25,305 bases of DNA from Candidatus Berkelbacteria bacterium CG_4_9_14_3_um_filter_39_23 (lineage in GTDB: Bacteria > Patescibacteriota > UBA1384 > GWA2-35-9 > CG2-30-39-44). The DNA lies in contig PFTZ01000051.1 in the NCBI GenBank assembly GCA_002789815.1, forward strand, positions 1 through 25,305. Reading direction: 5' to 3'. Each line of letters opens with the position of its first letter. Positions within the stretch are counted from its first letter, which is position 1. Under the pieces are notes generated by a model. It worked only from the letters and a program-made list of their open reading frames with translations. It was not told the origin of the DNA and searched no databases. A program made the translations under genes and the position numbers. Below are positions 7,570 through 15,011 of this stretch, one piece after another.

Positions 7570-9262
7570 TATATTGGAAGGTAAAATTAATCAAAAAGTT
7601 ATCAATTTGCTGGACAATATAAAAAATAATAAAAAGCTAGTGGCGATAATTTTGGTTATCGCGCTAGCCATCGTAGCGCTGGTTTTGTATTTTGTTTTTA
7701 AAAGCAAACAACCTCGCGAAGCGGAGAATAAAATCGTTTCCACTTTATCAGAAAAACAAGCCACGGATCTGAAAGCAAATTTAGTTATATTACAAGGAAA
7801 AGTGGAAGTAAATTTAGCAGGCGAACCGGCGTGGAATAGCGCGGAGAACAAGCAAGAGATTAAAGTCGGATCGTCAATTCGAACAGATGAAAATTCAAGC
7901 GCGGTATTATCGTTTGAAGGTGGCGATTTGCTGGCGCTGGATTCAACTAGCCAAATCAAAATCACAAAAATGACCAGCGCCGAGATTTCAATCGACCAAA
8001 TTTCCGGTAAATCATATTTTAAAATTGAAAAAAAAGACGGCAAGGTTTTTTCAGTCATAAGTAGCGACATTAAAGCAACAGCGCTAGGAACTGAATTTTC
8101 CCTAAGCGCCAAAATCAATGAAGTGGTTGAGCTAATAGTTTTTAAAAGTTTGGTGCAGGCAGAGTATCTAGGCAGAAAAATCCAAATCGCTGAAATGAAC
8201 AAATTTTCTTTTAATTCAAAGGTTGGTCAATACACAAAGTCGGCTATCAGCGACGATGATAAAAAATTAGCAGAAAATTACACTGGTTTAATGCAAAAAG
8301 CGAGTGAAACATTAGCCAATGTAGAGCAACCAATGGTTGATACTAATGTAGTAGCGAGCACAGCTAGTCAAGCAAAACCAACCGCTACCAGCTCAAATAA
8401 TTCAAGCGTAAATTCTAATAGTGGCAGTAGCGCGACAAGTAGCTCAAACGAAAGTCCCAGCGCTAGCACAAGTTCAAGTAGCGACAATGGTTCAAGTGGT
8501 AATACCAGCAGTAGCGAAAGCAACAATTCAAACAATGCAAACTCTACTGATAATCAAAATAACAGGCAAACCTCTACCATTCCCTCAACCATTTTTGGGC
8601 AATACAGCGCCACTTCGGTGGATGATATTTTATCTGCGCTTACTTTGGTTTTTGACGACGCCACTGGCGATTTTACTGAGCCGGGCGGAGGCGCGCCACC
8701 CAATGGCGTTTATCATTATAGCCCGATTGATTTAGACAATTTGTATTTAGGTGTGCGAGACGGACGATTGTATGTTAAATGGACTGTGGACGGCGAGCTT
8801 CCAACTACTCGCACAGCGATCGATGGTAATACCATTGAGTCTTTAACATATAATATCAAAATAAGCGCTGACGAAAATCCTGACATCAGCAATGCCTGCG
8901 GTGGCACTGACGTATATATGCAAATCAATATCGCTTATCATTCTGACGGTCAAATCTGGTATAATCCTTGGTATAGCGCAATTTGCGCAAACACCGCGCC
9001 ATACAATACAGACGATGATTGGAAATTTCAAAACACTGGCAACGGACAGGCTCACACATATAGTAGCGGAATTGGCAAAAAATCAGTGGCTTATAGTTTT
9101 GCTTTGGCGGATTTGGGTAGCGCGCTTAATGTTGGCAGTAGCGTGAAAATATCAATTTATAGCGAAGCGGAAAGCGACACTTTTGACCACTATTCATTTG
9201 AAGGCAATACCGATCAATCCAATCAACAAGTTTGGCATAATTGGACAGTGTCAGAGATTTAG
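7550..9262 (+). CDS. Membrane-anchored FecR-domain surface protein
   Basis: A predicted cell-envelope protein of about 570 residues. From the ATG at 7550 there is a short lysine/asparagine-rich N-terminus, one hydrophobic segment at about residues 30-50 (LVAIILVIALAIVALVLYFV), then an extracytoplasmic FecR-like region at about 80-215. That region has LQGKVEV, VGSSIRTDENSSAVLSF, and VISSDIKATALGTEFSL, the typical pattern of FecR beta-strand repeats. A Ser/Asn/Thr/Gly linker spans about 265-325, followed by a C-terminal domain of about 240 residues that looks all-beta (LYLGVRDGRLYVKW, YVMQ-like strands) with two Cys (SNACGG and SAICAN) that could pair. I cannot name the C-terminal domain; a carbohydrate-binding or DOMON-like fold is a guess. 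The start is uncertain: ATG 7550, TTG 7574, or ATT 7586 after GGAAGG (7576-7581). A longer reading from 7346 seems unlikely. No FecA or sigma-factor partner is adjacent, so iron signalling is not implied. Confidence 0.8.
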   Translation: MCFNVIIILEGKINQKVINLLDNIKNNKKLVAIILVIALAIVALVLYFVFKSKQPREAENKIVSTLSEKQATDLKANLVILQGKVEVNLAGEPAWNSAENKQEIKVGSSIRTDENSSAVLSFEGGDLLALDSTSQIKITKMTSAEISIDQISGKSYFKIEKKDGKVFSVISSDIKATALGTEFSLSAKINEVVELIVFKSLVQAEYLGRKIQIAEMNKFSFNSKVGQYTKSAISDDDKKLAENYTGLMQKASETLANVEQPMVDTNVVASTASQAKPTATSSNNSSVNSNSGSSATSSSNESPSASTSSSSDNGSSGNTSSSESNNSNNANSTDNQNNRQTSTIPSTIFGQYSATSVDDILSALTLVFDDATGDFTEPGGGAPPNGVYHYSPIDLDNLYLGVRDGRLYVKWTVDGELPTTRTAIDGNTIESLTYNIKISADENPDISNACGGTDVYMQINIAYHSDGQIWYNPWYSAICANTAPYNTDDDWKFQNTGNGQAHTYSSGIGKKSVAYSFALADLGSALNVGSSVKISIYSEAESDTFDHYSFEGNTDQSNQQVWHNWTVSEI

Positions 9263-9264
9263 AC

Positions 9265-9293
9265 TTGACTACTTGTTAAAAATTTTATATAAT
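9265..9293 (+). promoter_or_regulatory. Strong promoter for tuf and the S10 genes
   Basis: TTGACT (9265-9270), an exact 17-nt spacer and TATAAT (9288-9293) start three bases after the stop codon of the FecR-domain gene. The predicted transcript begins near 9300, leaving about 138 nt of leader before tuf. It gives tuf its own promoter, as expected now that the island and a terminator cut it off from fusA. Confidence 0.85.
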
Positions 9294-9369
9294 GATATAG
9301 TTAGACAAAGGGGAATAGGGGATTTTAAATTGGTAGTTTTTGGTCAAAATTAATAAATAAATATTAAAG

Positions 9370-9424
9370 CTTTGGTTCGCGTTATAAATTATTAAAGAGT
9401 AAATTATAAGTTCGACGACCAAAG
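9370..9424 (+). promoter_or_regulatory. tuf leader hairpin abutting the ribosome site
   Basis: CTTTGGT (9370-9376) pairs with ACCAAAG (9418-9424). Inside this, C9378-G9379 can pair with C9416-G9417 and C9380-G9381 with C9413-G9414. TTATAA (9382-9387) pairs with TTATAA (9404-9409), and further A-T pairs follow around an 8-nt loop. The result is a long bulged hairpin whose last base is the first G of GGGAGG (9424-9429), 8 nt from the tuf ATG. It is placed to affect ribosome access or mRNA stability. No known riboswitch class is recognised. Confidence 0.5.
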
Positions 9425-9437
9425 GGAGGAAGGTAAG

Positions 9438-10619
9438 ATGGCAGAAAAATTTGAAAGAAACAAGCCACATATTAATGTTGGCACAATCGGTCACGTTGAT
9501 CACGGAAAAACAACGCTCACTGCGGCAATTCTAAAGTGTTTAGAAAAAAAGGGGCAAGCCAAAGCTCTCAATGTTGACCAAATTGATAAGGCGCCCGAAG
9601 AAAAAGCGCGCGGAATAACGATCGCGACTTATCACTGCGAGTTTGAATCAGATAAACGACATTACGCGCATGTTGACTGCCCGGGGCACGCTGATTATGT
9701 TAAAAATATGATTACTGGGGCTGCCCAAATGGACGGCGCTATTTTAGTGGTTGCAGCCACTGATGGTCCAATGCCACAAACTCGAGAACACATTTTGCTT
9801 GCTCACCAAGTCGGCGTGCCAGAGATGGTAGTTTTTATCAATAAAGTTGACCAAGTTAAAGATCCTGAACTTTTAGAACTTGTGGAAATGGAAATTCGTG
9901 AACTTTTAACCAAGTATGAATATAATGGTGATAAAACAGCCATTATTAAAGGATCAGCGCTTAAGGCTCTAGAGGGTGATGCCGAGTCAGAAAAAGCGAT
10001 TTATGATTTAGTTGACGCGCTTGATGAAAATATTCCTGAGCCAAAAAGAGAAATTGACAAACCGTTACTTATGCCGATTGAAGATGTATTTTCAATTAAA
10101 GGTCGTGGCACTGTTGCCACTGGCAGAATTGAAAGAGGAATTGTCAAGGTTAACGATGAAGTGGAAATCGTGGGTATCAAACCAACTAAAAAAGCCACAG
10201 TCACTGGCGTTGAAATGTTTAGAAAAGAGCTTAGCCAAGGTCAAGCTGGCGACAATGTGGGTGTTTTACTTCGTGGCATCGAACGAACAGAAATAGAGCG
10301 TGGGCAAGTTTTAGCCAAGCCCGGTTCGATCACCCCGCATAAGGAATTTGACGCAGAAATATATGTTTTAACCAAAGAGGAAGGTGGACGACACTCACCA
10401 TTTTTCAATGGTTATAAACCGCAATTTTATATTCGAACCACTGATGTTACCGGTTCCTGCACTTTACCGGAAGGCACTGAAATGGTAATGCCTGGCGACA
10501 CCGTCAATATGAAAATTGACTTATTACAGCCAGTAGCCATGGAAGATGGGATGCACTTTGCTATTCGCGAAGGTGGTAAAACTGTTGGAGCAGGTATGGT
10601 GACCAAAATTATAAAGTAA
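9438..10619 (+). CDS. tuf: Elongation factor Tu
   Basis: This GTPase delivers aminoacyl-tRNA to the ribosomal A site. The 393 residues are full length. G1 is GHVDHGKTT at residues 18-26, G2 lies in EEKARGITIAT, and G3 is DCPGHADY with the catalytic-site His. G4 is a normal NKVD (NKVDQVKD), and G5 is in KGSALKALEG. The beta-barrel domains have GRGTVATGRIERG and the HSPFFNGYKPQFYIRTTDVTG tRNA-contact block. The ATG at 9438 is preceded by AGGGAGGAAGG, one of the best ribosome sites in the window, in keeping with very high expression. rpsJ begins 4 nt downstream. Its intact base-recognition motifs contrast with those of the neighbouring EF-G. Confidence 0.99.
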   Translation: MAEKFERNKPHINVGTIGHVDHGKTTLTAAILKCLEKKGQAKALNVDQIDKAPEEKARGITIATYHCEFESDKRHYAHVDCPGHADYVKNMITGAAQMDGAILVVAATDGPMPQTREHILLAHQVGVPEMVVFINKVDQVKDPELLELVEMEIRELLTKYEYNGDKTAIIKGSALKALEGDAESEKAIYDLVDALDENIPEPKREIDKPLLMPIEDVFSIKGRGTVATGRIERGIVKVNDEVEIVGIKPTKKATVTGVEMFRKELSQGQAGDNVGVLLRGIERTEIERGQVLAKPGSITPHKEFDAEIYVLTKEEGGRHSPFFNGYKPQFYIRTTDVTGSCTLPEGTEMVMPGDTVNMKIDLLQPVAMEDGMHFAIREGGKTVGAGMVTKIIK

Positions 10620-10623
10620 ATTT

Positions 10624-10938
10624 ATGGCGCGGGTTAAGCAAAAAATTAGAGTGAAACTTCGTTCCTATGATTCACGAATTATTGATAAGACAGCAAAAAA
10701 AATTATTGAAATCGTCGAACGAAGCGGAGCGATTGCGCATGGACCAGTGCCACTTCCCACTGAAACCAAAAAAATTTCAGTCATCAAGTCGCCTCATGTG
10801 CACAAGGAATCATTTGAACAATTTGAAATGAGAGTGCATAAACGGCTAATTGATATTACTGATATGAATAGTAAAACGATTGACGATCTTACAAGTCTAG
10901 ATCTTCCGGCAGGCGTGGATATTGAAATAAAACAATAA
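10624..10938 (+). CDS. rpsJ: 30S ribosomal protein S10
   Basis: S10 is a 30S head protein; in other bacteria it is also NusE, the antitermination partner of NusB. The 104 residues match the family. It opens KQKIRVKLRSYDSRIID and contains GAIAHGPVPLPTETKK and SPHVHKESFEQFEMRVHKRLIDI, followed by SLDLPAGVDIEIK. It starts 4 nt after tuf and so is in the same transcript. A 146-nt structured gap then precedes rplC, unusual inside an S10 operon. Confidence 0.98.
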   Translation: MARVKQKIRVKLRSYDSRIIDKTAKKIIEIVERSGAIAHGPVPLPTETKKISVIKSPHVHKESFEQFEMRVHKRLIDITDMNSKTIDDLTSLDLPAGVDIEIKQ

Positions 10939-11004
10939 TACAATAATACCAACTAAGCCAAAACCTAAAATCAAAAAATTGGTTTAAGCTTAAATGTTTT
11001 TTTT

Positions 11005-11050
11005 CTGGGGATACTGCCCTTGCCGAAATTTGACAGGGGTAAGTCCGCAG
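11005..11050. repeat. 46-bp imperfect palindrome between rpsJ and rplC
   Basis: The outer arms CTGGGGA (11005-11011) and TCCGCAG (11044-11050) pair with one G-G mismatch. The inner arms CCCTTG (11017-11022) and CAGGGG (11034-11039) pair with a G-T wobble around a GAAATTT-containing loop. The GC-rich sequence stands out from its AT-rich surroundings and resembles the CCCTG...CAGGG hairpin at 4071-4089. It may be a dispersed hairpin element or an RNA structure in the operon. Confidence 0.4.
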
Positions 11051-11061
11051 AATTTATTAAA

Positions 11062-11079
11062 TTTGAATACGGATTCAAA
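11062..11079 (+). promoter_or_regulatory. Hairpin immediately upstream of rplC
   Basis: TTTGAAT (11062-11068) and ATTCAAA (11073-11079) form a perfect 7-bp stem with the 4-nt loop ACGG. It ends 5 nt before the likely rplC ATG at 11085 and occupies the place where a Shine-Dalgarno would sit; none is present. It could control rplC initiation. Inferred from structure and position only. Confidence 0.4.
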
Positions 11080-11084
11080 CTGAT

Positions 11085-11678
11085 ATGCCAAAAAAGACAA
11101 TGAAAAAATTTGGTTTTTACAAAAAGCTTGGTATGACAAGATTTTTTAATGAAAAGGGCATAACGCTATCTGCCACTGTGTTAGAATTAGATAAAGCCAC
11201 TATTGTTAAAAAAACCAATACTGGCGCATTGGTGGCATATGCTCCAAAGAATAAAATTAACAAAATTATCGCTGGGCAAATCAAGCCAATTAAAGAAAAA
11301 TTTTCAAAAATAATAGAGATTCAAAGCCAAGAAAATTTGGAAGCAGGCAAAACACTGTCAATTGATTTTGAAAAAGGATCAAAAGTTAACGCTATGTCTG
11401 TTTCAAAAGGAAAAGGATTTCAGGGGGTAATTAAGCGACATAGTTTTTCTCGCGGACCAGAAACGCACGGTTCACAGCATCATCGCGCGCCAGGCTCGAT
11501 TGGTTCGGCTTTTCCGCAAAGAGTTGTCAAAGGCAAAAAAATGCCGGGGCAAATGGGCGGTCATCGCAATACTACCAAAGGCTTACTAGTAATTGATGTT
11601 GATATTGAAAAAAATTTAATTGTGGTCAAGGGTTCGGTTGCCGGACCCAATAAAACCAGAGTAATGTTGTACCAATGA
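11085..11678 (+). CDS. rplC: 50S ribosomal protein L3
   Basis: L3 is an early-assembly 50S protein whose long loop reaches the peptidyl-transferase centre. The 197 residues show the N-terminal KLGMTRFFNEKG block, then SKGKGFQGVIKRHSFSRGPETHGSQHHRAPGSIG and KKMPGQMGGHRNTT, the latter bearing the Gln/Gly-rich loop near the active site. The start is ATG 11085 or ATG 11100 (MKKFGFYKKLGMT); neither has a Shine-Dalgarno, and the first is given because the hairpin ends just before it. It overlaps rplD by 4 nt. Confidence 0.97.
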   Translation: MPKKTMKKFGFYKKLGMTRFFNEKGITLSATVLELDKATIVKKTNTGALVAYAPKNKINKIIAGQIKPIKEKFSKIIEIQSQENLEAGKTLSIDFEKGSKVNAMSVSKGKGFQGVIKRHSFSRGPETHGSQHHRAPGSIGSAFPQRVVKGKKMPGQMGGHRNTTKGLLVIDVDIEKNLIVVKGSVAGPNKTRVMLYQ

Positions 11679-12286
11679 AAAAGCTAATCATCAAACAATT
11701 TAATATCAACGGAAAAGAATTAGAATCAATTACGATTTCTCAATTTTCAAAAACCAAGATTGATTTAAAAACAATTTTTGTAGCAATGGCTCATAATAGC
11801 AGGCAAAAATCAAGTTCGCCCAAAAGCCGTAGCGAAGTGGTGGGAAGCAATAAAAAACCATGGAGGCAAAAAGGTACTGGGAAAGCGCGCGCTGGTAGCG
11901 CCAAAAGTCCGCTTTGGGTTGGCGGAGGCGTTACATTTGCGCCTAAAAATATTAAAATTTACAAAAAAATCAATGCGCGAATTATGAAGCTTGCCAAAAA
12001 ACAGCTGTTTCAAGATATGATTATGGCTGGACAAGTTATCTGCGCGACTGGTTTGTCAAAACTCAAACCAAAGACCAAAGAAATTTACGCATTGTTAAAA
12101 AAAATCAATCTTGATGAAAAAAAAGTATTAATTTTAACAGACAAAGAAATTTTGGCAGTTAAAAGAGCATCGCAAAATTTGGCTAAAGTTTTATACCGAA
12201 AAAGCCAAAATACCAACATTCTGGAAATGGCAAAAGCAAAAATAATTTTAGCGTCAAAGCAAGCCATTGACGCAATAATCAAATGA
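11675..12286 (+). CDS. rplD: 50S ribosomal protein L4
   Basis: L4 lines the polypeptide exit tunnel and, in E. coli, represses the S10 operon. The 203-residue protein has the central extended loop SEVVGSNKKPWRQKGTGKARAGSAKSPLWVGGGVTFAP, which matches the tunnel loop signature, followed by the Rossmann-like C-terminal half with LILTDKE and the terminal AIDAIIK. Its start lies in the rplC stop (ATGA) and its stop overlaps the rplW ATG, indicating coupled translation through L3-L4-L23. Whether it autoregulates here is unknown; candidate RNA targets are the hairpins before tuf and rplC. Confidence 0.97.
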   Translation: MKKLIIKQFNINGKELESITISQFSKTKIDLKTIFVAMAHNSRQKSSSPKSRSEVVGSNKKPWRQKGTGKARAGSAKSPLWVGGGVTFAPKNIKIYKKINARIMKLAKKQLFQDMIMAGQVICATGLSKLKPKTKEIYALLKKINLDEKKVLILTDKEILAVKRASQNLAKVLYRKSQNTNILEMAKAKIILASKQAIDAIIK

Positions 12287-12639
12287 TAAACGTAATTCCA
12301 CAAATCAGCGAAAAATCCCTTGATTTAGGCAAGAAAAATCAGTATACTTTTATAGTCAAACGGAAAGTGAATAAAACCGAGCTGAAAAAAGAAATTGAAA
12401 AAAAGTATAATGTTAATACTGTGTCAGTGCGTTCCCTCAATAAAATTGGCAAGAAAAAAAGAGTGCGACATAAAAAGCAAACTTCTAAATTCGGAAAACG
12501 AGTTGATATAAAAAAAATTATAGTAACATTGAAAAAAGGTCAACAGATCAAGGATTTTAAAATTGAGGATACTGATTTAAGCGCCAATCCAGAAGTGGAG
12601 GCAAAAAAAGTGACTGGTAAAAAGAAAGATATCAAATGA
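12283..12639 (+). CDS. rplW: 50S ribosomal protein L23
   Basis: L23 sits at the tunnel exit and docks the signal recognition particle and trigger factor. The 118 residues contain the usual opening PQISEKSLDLGKKNQYTFIVKR and the VNTVSVRSLNKIGKKKRVRHKK loop. A lysine- and glutamate-rich C-terminal tail of about 20 residues (residues 98-118) goes beyond the common length. It overlaps rplD and rplB by 4 nt each. Confidence 0.96.
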   Translation: MINVIPQISEKSLDLGKKNQYTFIVKRKVNKTELKKEIEKKYNVNTVSVRSLNKIGKKKRVRHKKQTSKFGKRVDIKKIIVTLKKGQQIKDFKIEDTDLSANPEVEAKKVTGKKKDIK

Positions 12640-13466
12640 CTATAAAAATATATAAACCAGTTACGCCATCGCGCCGAACCATAACAGTGGCTGATTTTTC
12701 TTCACTTACCACTAAAAAACCAAACAAAAGCTTAACTATCAAATTGAAAACCCATGCTGGAAGGGATGATTTGGGTCATATCTCAGTGCGTCATAGGGGT
12801 GGCGGGGTAAAAAGACATTACCGTCTGGTTGATTTAAAACAATTTGGGAAACAAACCAACAAAGTTTTAACAATTGAGTATGATCCGTACCGAAGCGCCT
12901 TTATCGCTTTGATTGAAAGCCAGACTAATAAAGGCAAGAAATCATATATTCTGGCGCCTGATGGTTTAAAAGTTGGTGATATAGTTGAGGTGGCTGAAAA
13001 AGCGGAAATTATCATCGGCAACCGAATGCAACTAAAAAACATTCCTTCAGGAACGCAAATTCATAATCTAGAAATACAGCCTAGAAGTGGTGGAAAAATT
13101 GTTAGAAGCGCTGGTCAATACGCCACAATTTCTTCAAAGGAAGATGACTACACCAATGTTAAATTGCCATCAGGCGAAATCAGAAAATTTCATAGCCAAT
13201 GTTACGGATCAATCGGTCGGCTTTCCAATATTCAGCATTCAAATGTTGTGATTGGAAAAGCTGGCAGAAAAAGATGGATGGGAATTCGTCCAACGGTTAG
13301 GGGAAAAGCTATGTATCCAGCCGCGCATCCACACGGCGGTGGCGAGGGTAGAAATCCGATCGGACTTAAATATCCAAAAACTCCGTGGGGCAAAATCGCG
13401 ATTGGTGGCAAAACCAGAAAAAAGAAAAAACCTTCAAATAAATTTATCGTTAAAAAGAGAAAATAA
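12636..13466 (+). CDS. rplB: 50S ribosomal protein L2
   Basis: L2 bridges the subunits and is needed for peptidyl-transferase assembly. The 276 residues have RHRGGGVKRHYRLVD, the SH3-like KVGDIVEVAEKA, and the C-terminal HPHGGGEGRNPIG that holds the functionally important His. The block just before it reads GKAMYPAAHPHGGG rather than the commoner AMNPVDHPHGGG. It ends in a lysine-rich tail. It starts inside the rplW stop. A 67-nt AT-rich spacer without recognisable signals separates it from rpsS. Confidence 0.98.
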   Translation: MTIKIYKPVTPSRRTITVADFSSLTTKKPNKSLTIKLKTHAGRDDLGHISVRHRGGGVKRHYRLVDLKQFGKQTNKVLTIEYDPYRSAFIALIESQTNKGKKSYILAPDGLKVGDIVEVAEKAEIIIGNRMQLKNIPSGTQIHNLEIQPRSGGKIVRSAGQYATISSKEDDYTNVKLPSGEIRKFHSQCYGSIGRLSNIQHSNVVIGKAGRKRWMGIRPTVRGKAMYPAAHPHGGGEGRNPIGLKYPKTPWGKIAIGGKTRKKKKPSNKFIVKKRK

Positions 13467-13533
13467 TTTAAAACCAGATGTTAGATTTCTGAATATAAAT
13501 GCTAAATAAAAAATAATCAATTTACAATTAATT

Positions 13534-13851
13534 ATGTCAAGATCAATCAAAAAAGGACCGTATGTGCCGGATCATCTGATGAAAAAAATTCAAGTAGGCG
13601 ATCCCAAAAAAACTATTCGAACATGGGCAAGAGCTTCGCAAATTATTCCAGCAATGGTAGGACGATCATTTGAGGTTCACAATGGCAGAAAATTTATTAT
13701 GGTTAATGTTAATGAAGAAATGGTTGGACACAGATTAGGAGAATTTTCGCCTACGCGGACATTTCATCGGCATGGTGGCAAGATGGCTAAACAAGAAGAG
13801 CAAGCTGTCCAAGCCAAAGAATTCGCTAAAAATAATCAAGCAAAAAAATGA
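13534..13851 (+). CDS. rpsS: 30S ribosomal protein S19
   Basis: S19 is a 30S head protein near the A-site finger and forms a pair with S13. The 105 residues start MSRSIKKGPYVPDHLMKKI and contain RASQIIPAMVGRSFEVHNGRKF and GHRLGEFSPTRTFHRHGGK. A 15- to 20-residue tail rich in Q, A and K extends beyond the E. coli end. The stop overlaps the rplV ATG by 4 nt. Confidence 0.98.
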   Translation: MSRSIKKGPYVPDHLMKKIQVGDPKKTIRTWARASQIIPAMVGRSFEVHNGRKFIMVNVNEEMVGHRLGEFSPTRTFHRHGGKMAKQEEQAVQAKEFAKNNQAKK

Positions 13852-14249
13852 ATCCAAGATTATTGATTAAAAAAAGATACATTAAATTATCTCCGGCTAA
13901 AATGAAAATTGTTGGCTTAGAGCTTAAAGGTTTGAGTATTGAAAAAGCGTTGGTAAAATTATCAATGATACAAAAAGCTGGCGCTAAAATTTTTGAAAAA
14001 ATGTTTTACGAAGCAAAAAATAATTTTCAAGAAAAAAATATCAATAGCGAAAATTTAGTGGTTAAGGCGGTTAGGGCAGACATGGGACCGTCGCTGAAGC
14101 GCCACATCCCCCGAAGTCGCGGTCGCGTATCACCATTTAAAAAAATTGCTAGCCATGTCATCATTGAGTTTGAAATAGCAAAATCAAAAGAAATTCCTAA
14201 ATTAAAAGCCAAAGATAAAAAACCAAAATTATCAAACCAAGCAAAGTAG
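13848..14249 (+). CDS. rplV: 50S ribosomal protein L22
   Basis: L22 lines the exit tunnel opposite L4. The 133 residues include YIKLSPAKMKIVGLELKG near the N-terminus and the tunnel-loop region VKAVRADMGPSLKRHIPRSRGRVSPFKK with HVIIEFE. A lysine-rich tail of about 20 residues follows. It is coupled to rpsS by a 4-nt overlap. A 78-nt gap follows, with AATAAC (14272-14277) and GTTATT (14284-14289) forming a small stem before rpsC. Confidence 0.97.
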   Translation: MNPRLLIKKRYIKLSPAKMKIVGLELKGLSIEKALVKLSMIQKAGAKIFEKMFYEAKNNFQEKNINSENLVVKAVRADMGPSLKRHIPRSRGRVSPFKKIASHVIIEFEIAKSKEIPKLKAKDKKPKLSNQAK

Positions 14250-14327
14250 CCAATTAAAATAATCAAATAATAATAACTATTTGGTTATTGTAGTTTGGTA
14301 ATTGTAATTTATTCCGAAAGGAATTCT

Positions 14328-14963
14328 ATGGGTCAAAAAATAAATCCAATCAGCTACCGCTTGCAAATCAATAAAAAATGGAAAAGCTTATGGTACAAGC
14401 CAAAAGCAGATTTTAAAGATAGTTTGATTCAAGATATAAAAATCCGAGAATTAGTTAATACCAAGGTTGGGGAGCAAGCATCCATCGAAAAAATTATCAT
14501 TAAAAGAAATGCCAGAGATGTCAAAATTGAAATTCATTCCAGCAGACCAGGAATTTTAATCGGACGGCAAGGGCAAGGGATAAAGGATTTAAAAAAGTTT
14601 TTAATTAATAAATTGGCAATGCCTGGGCAGAAATCCAAGCTTGATATTGATGTAATGGAAATAAAAAATCCCGATAGTGTGGCGCAACTTGTAGCGCAAA
14701 ACATTGGATACCAGCTAACTAAAAGAATTTATTATAAGCGAGCAGTTAAGCATGCTATGACTAAAGTGATGCAAAGCGGTGTTACTGGCGTAAAAATTCA
14801 AATTTCTGGGCGGCTGGGCGGAGCTGAAATTTCTCGTAGCGAAAAATATATTGATGGTCCGGTTCCAACTTCCACCTTACGCGCTAATATTGATTTTGCG
14901 ATTTATCATAGTCAAACAACTTACGGTACCGTCGGAATTAAAGTTTGGATTTATAAAAAATAA
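14328..14963 (+). CDS. rpsC: 30S ribosomal protein S3
   Basis: S3 forms part of the mRNA entry tunnel and helicase of the 30S subunit. The ATG at 14328 gives the family start MGQKINPISYRLQ and follows GAAAGGA (14316-14322); an earlier in-frame GTG-type start adds residues that do not fit. The 211 residues hold an N-terminal KH domain with GRQGQGIKDLKKF (GxxG loop) and the C-terminal domain with GRLGGAEISRSEKYIDG and ISRANIDF-like TLRANIDFAIYHSQTTYGTVGIKVWI. A 48-nt gap without clear signals separates it from rplP. Confidence 0.98.
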   Translation: MGQKINPISYRLQINKKWKSLWYKPKADFKDSLIQDIKIRELVNTKVGEQASIEKIIIKRNARDVKIEIHSSRPGILIGRQGQGIKDLKKFLINKLAMPGQKSKLDIDVMEIKNPDSVAQLVAQNIGYQLTKRIYYKRAVKHAMTKVMQSGVTGVKIQISGRLGGAEISRSEKYIDGPVPTSTLRANIDFAIYHSQTTYGTVGIKVWIYKK

Positions 14964-15011
14964 TACCAGATACACAAATTTTAAGATTAAATAGATAAAA
15001 CAATTAAAAAT

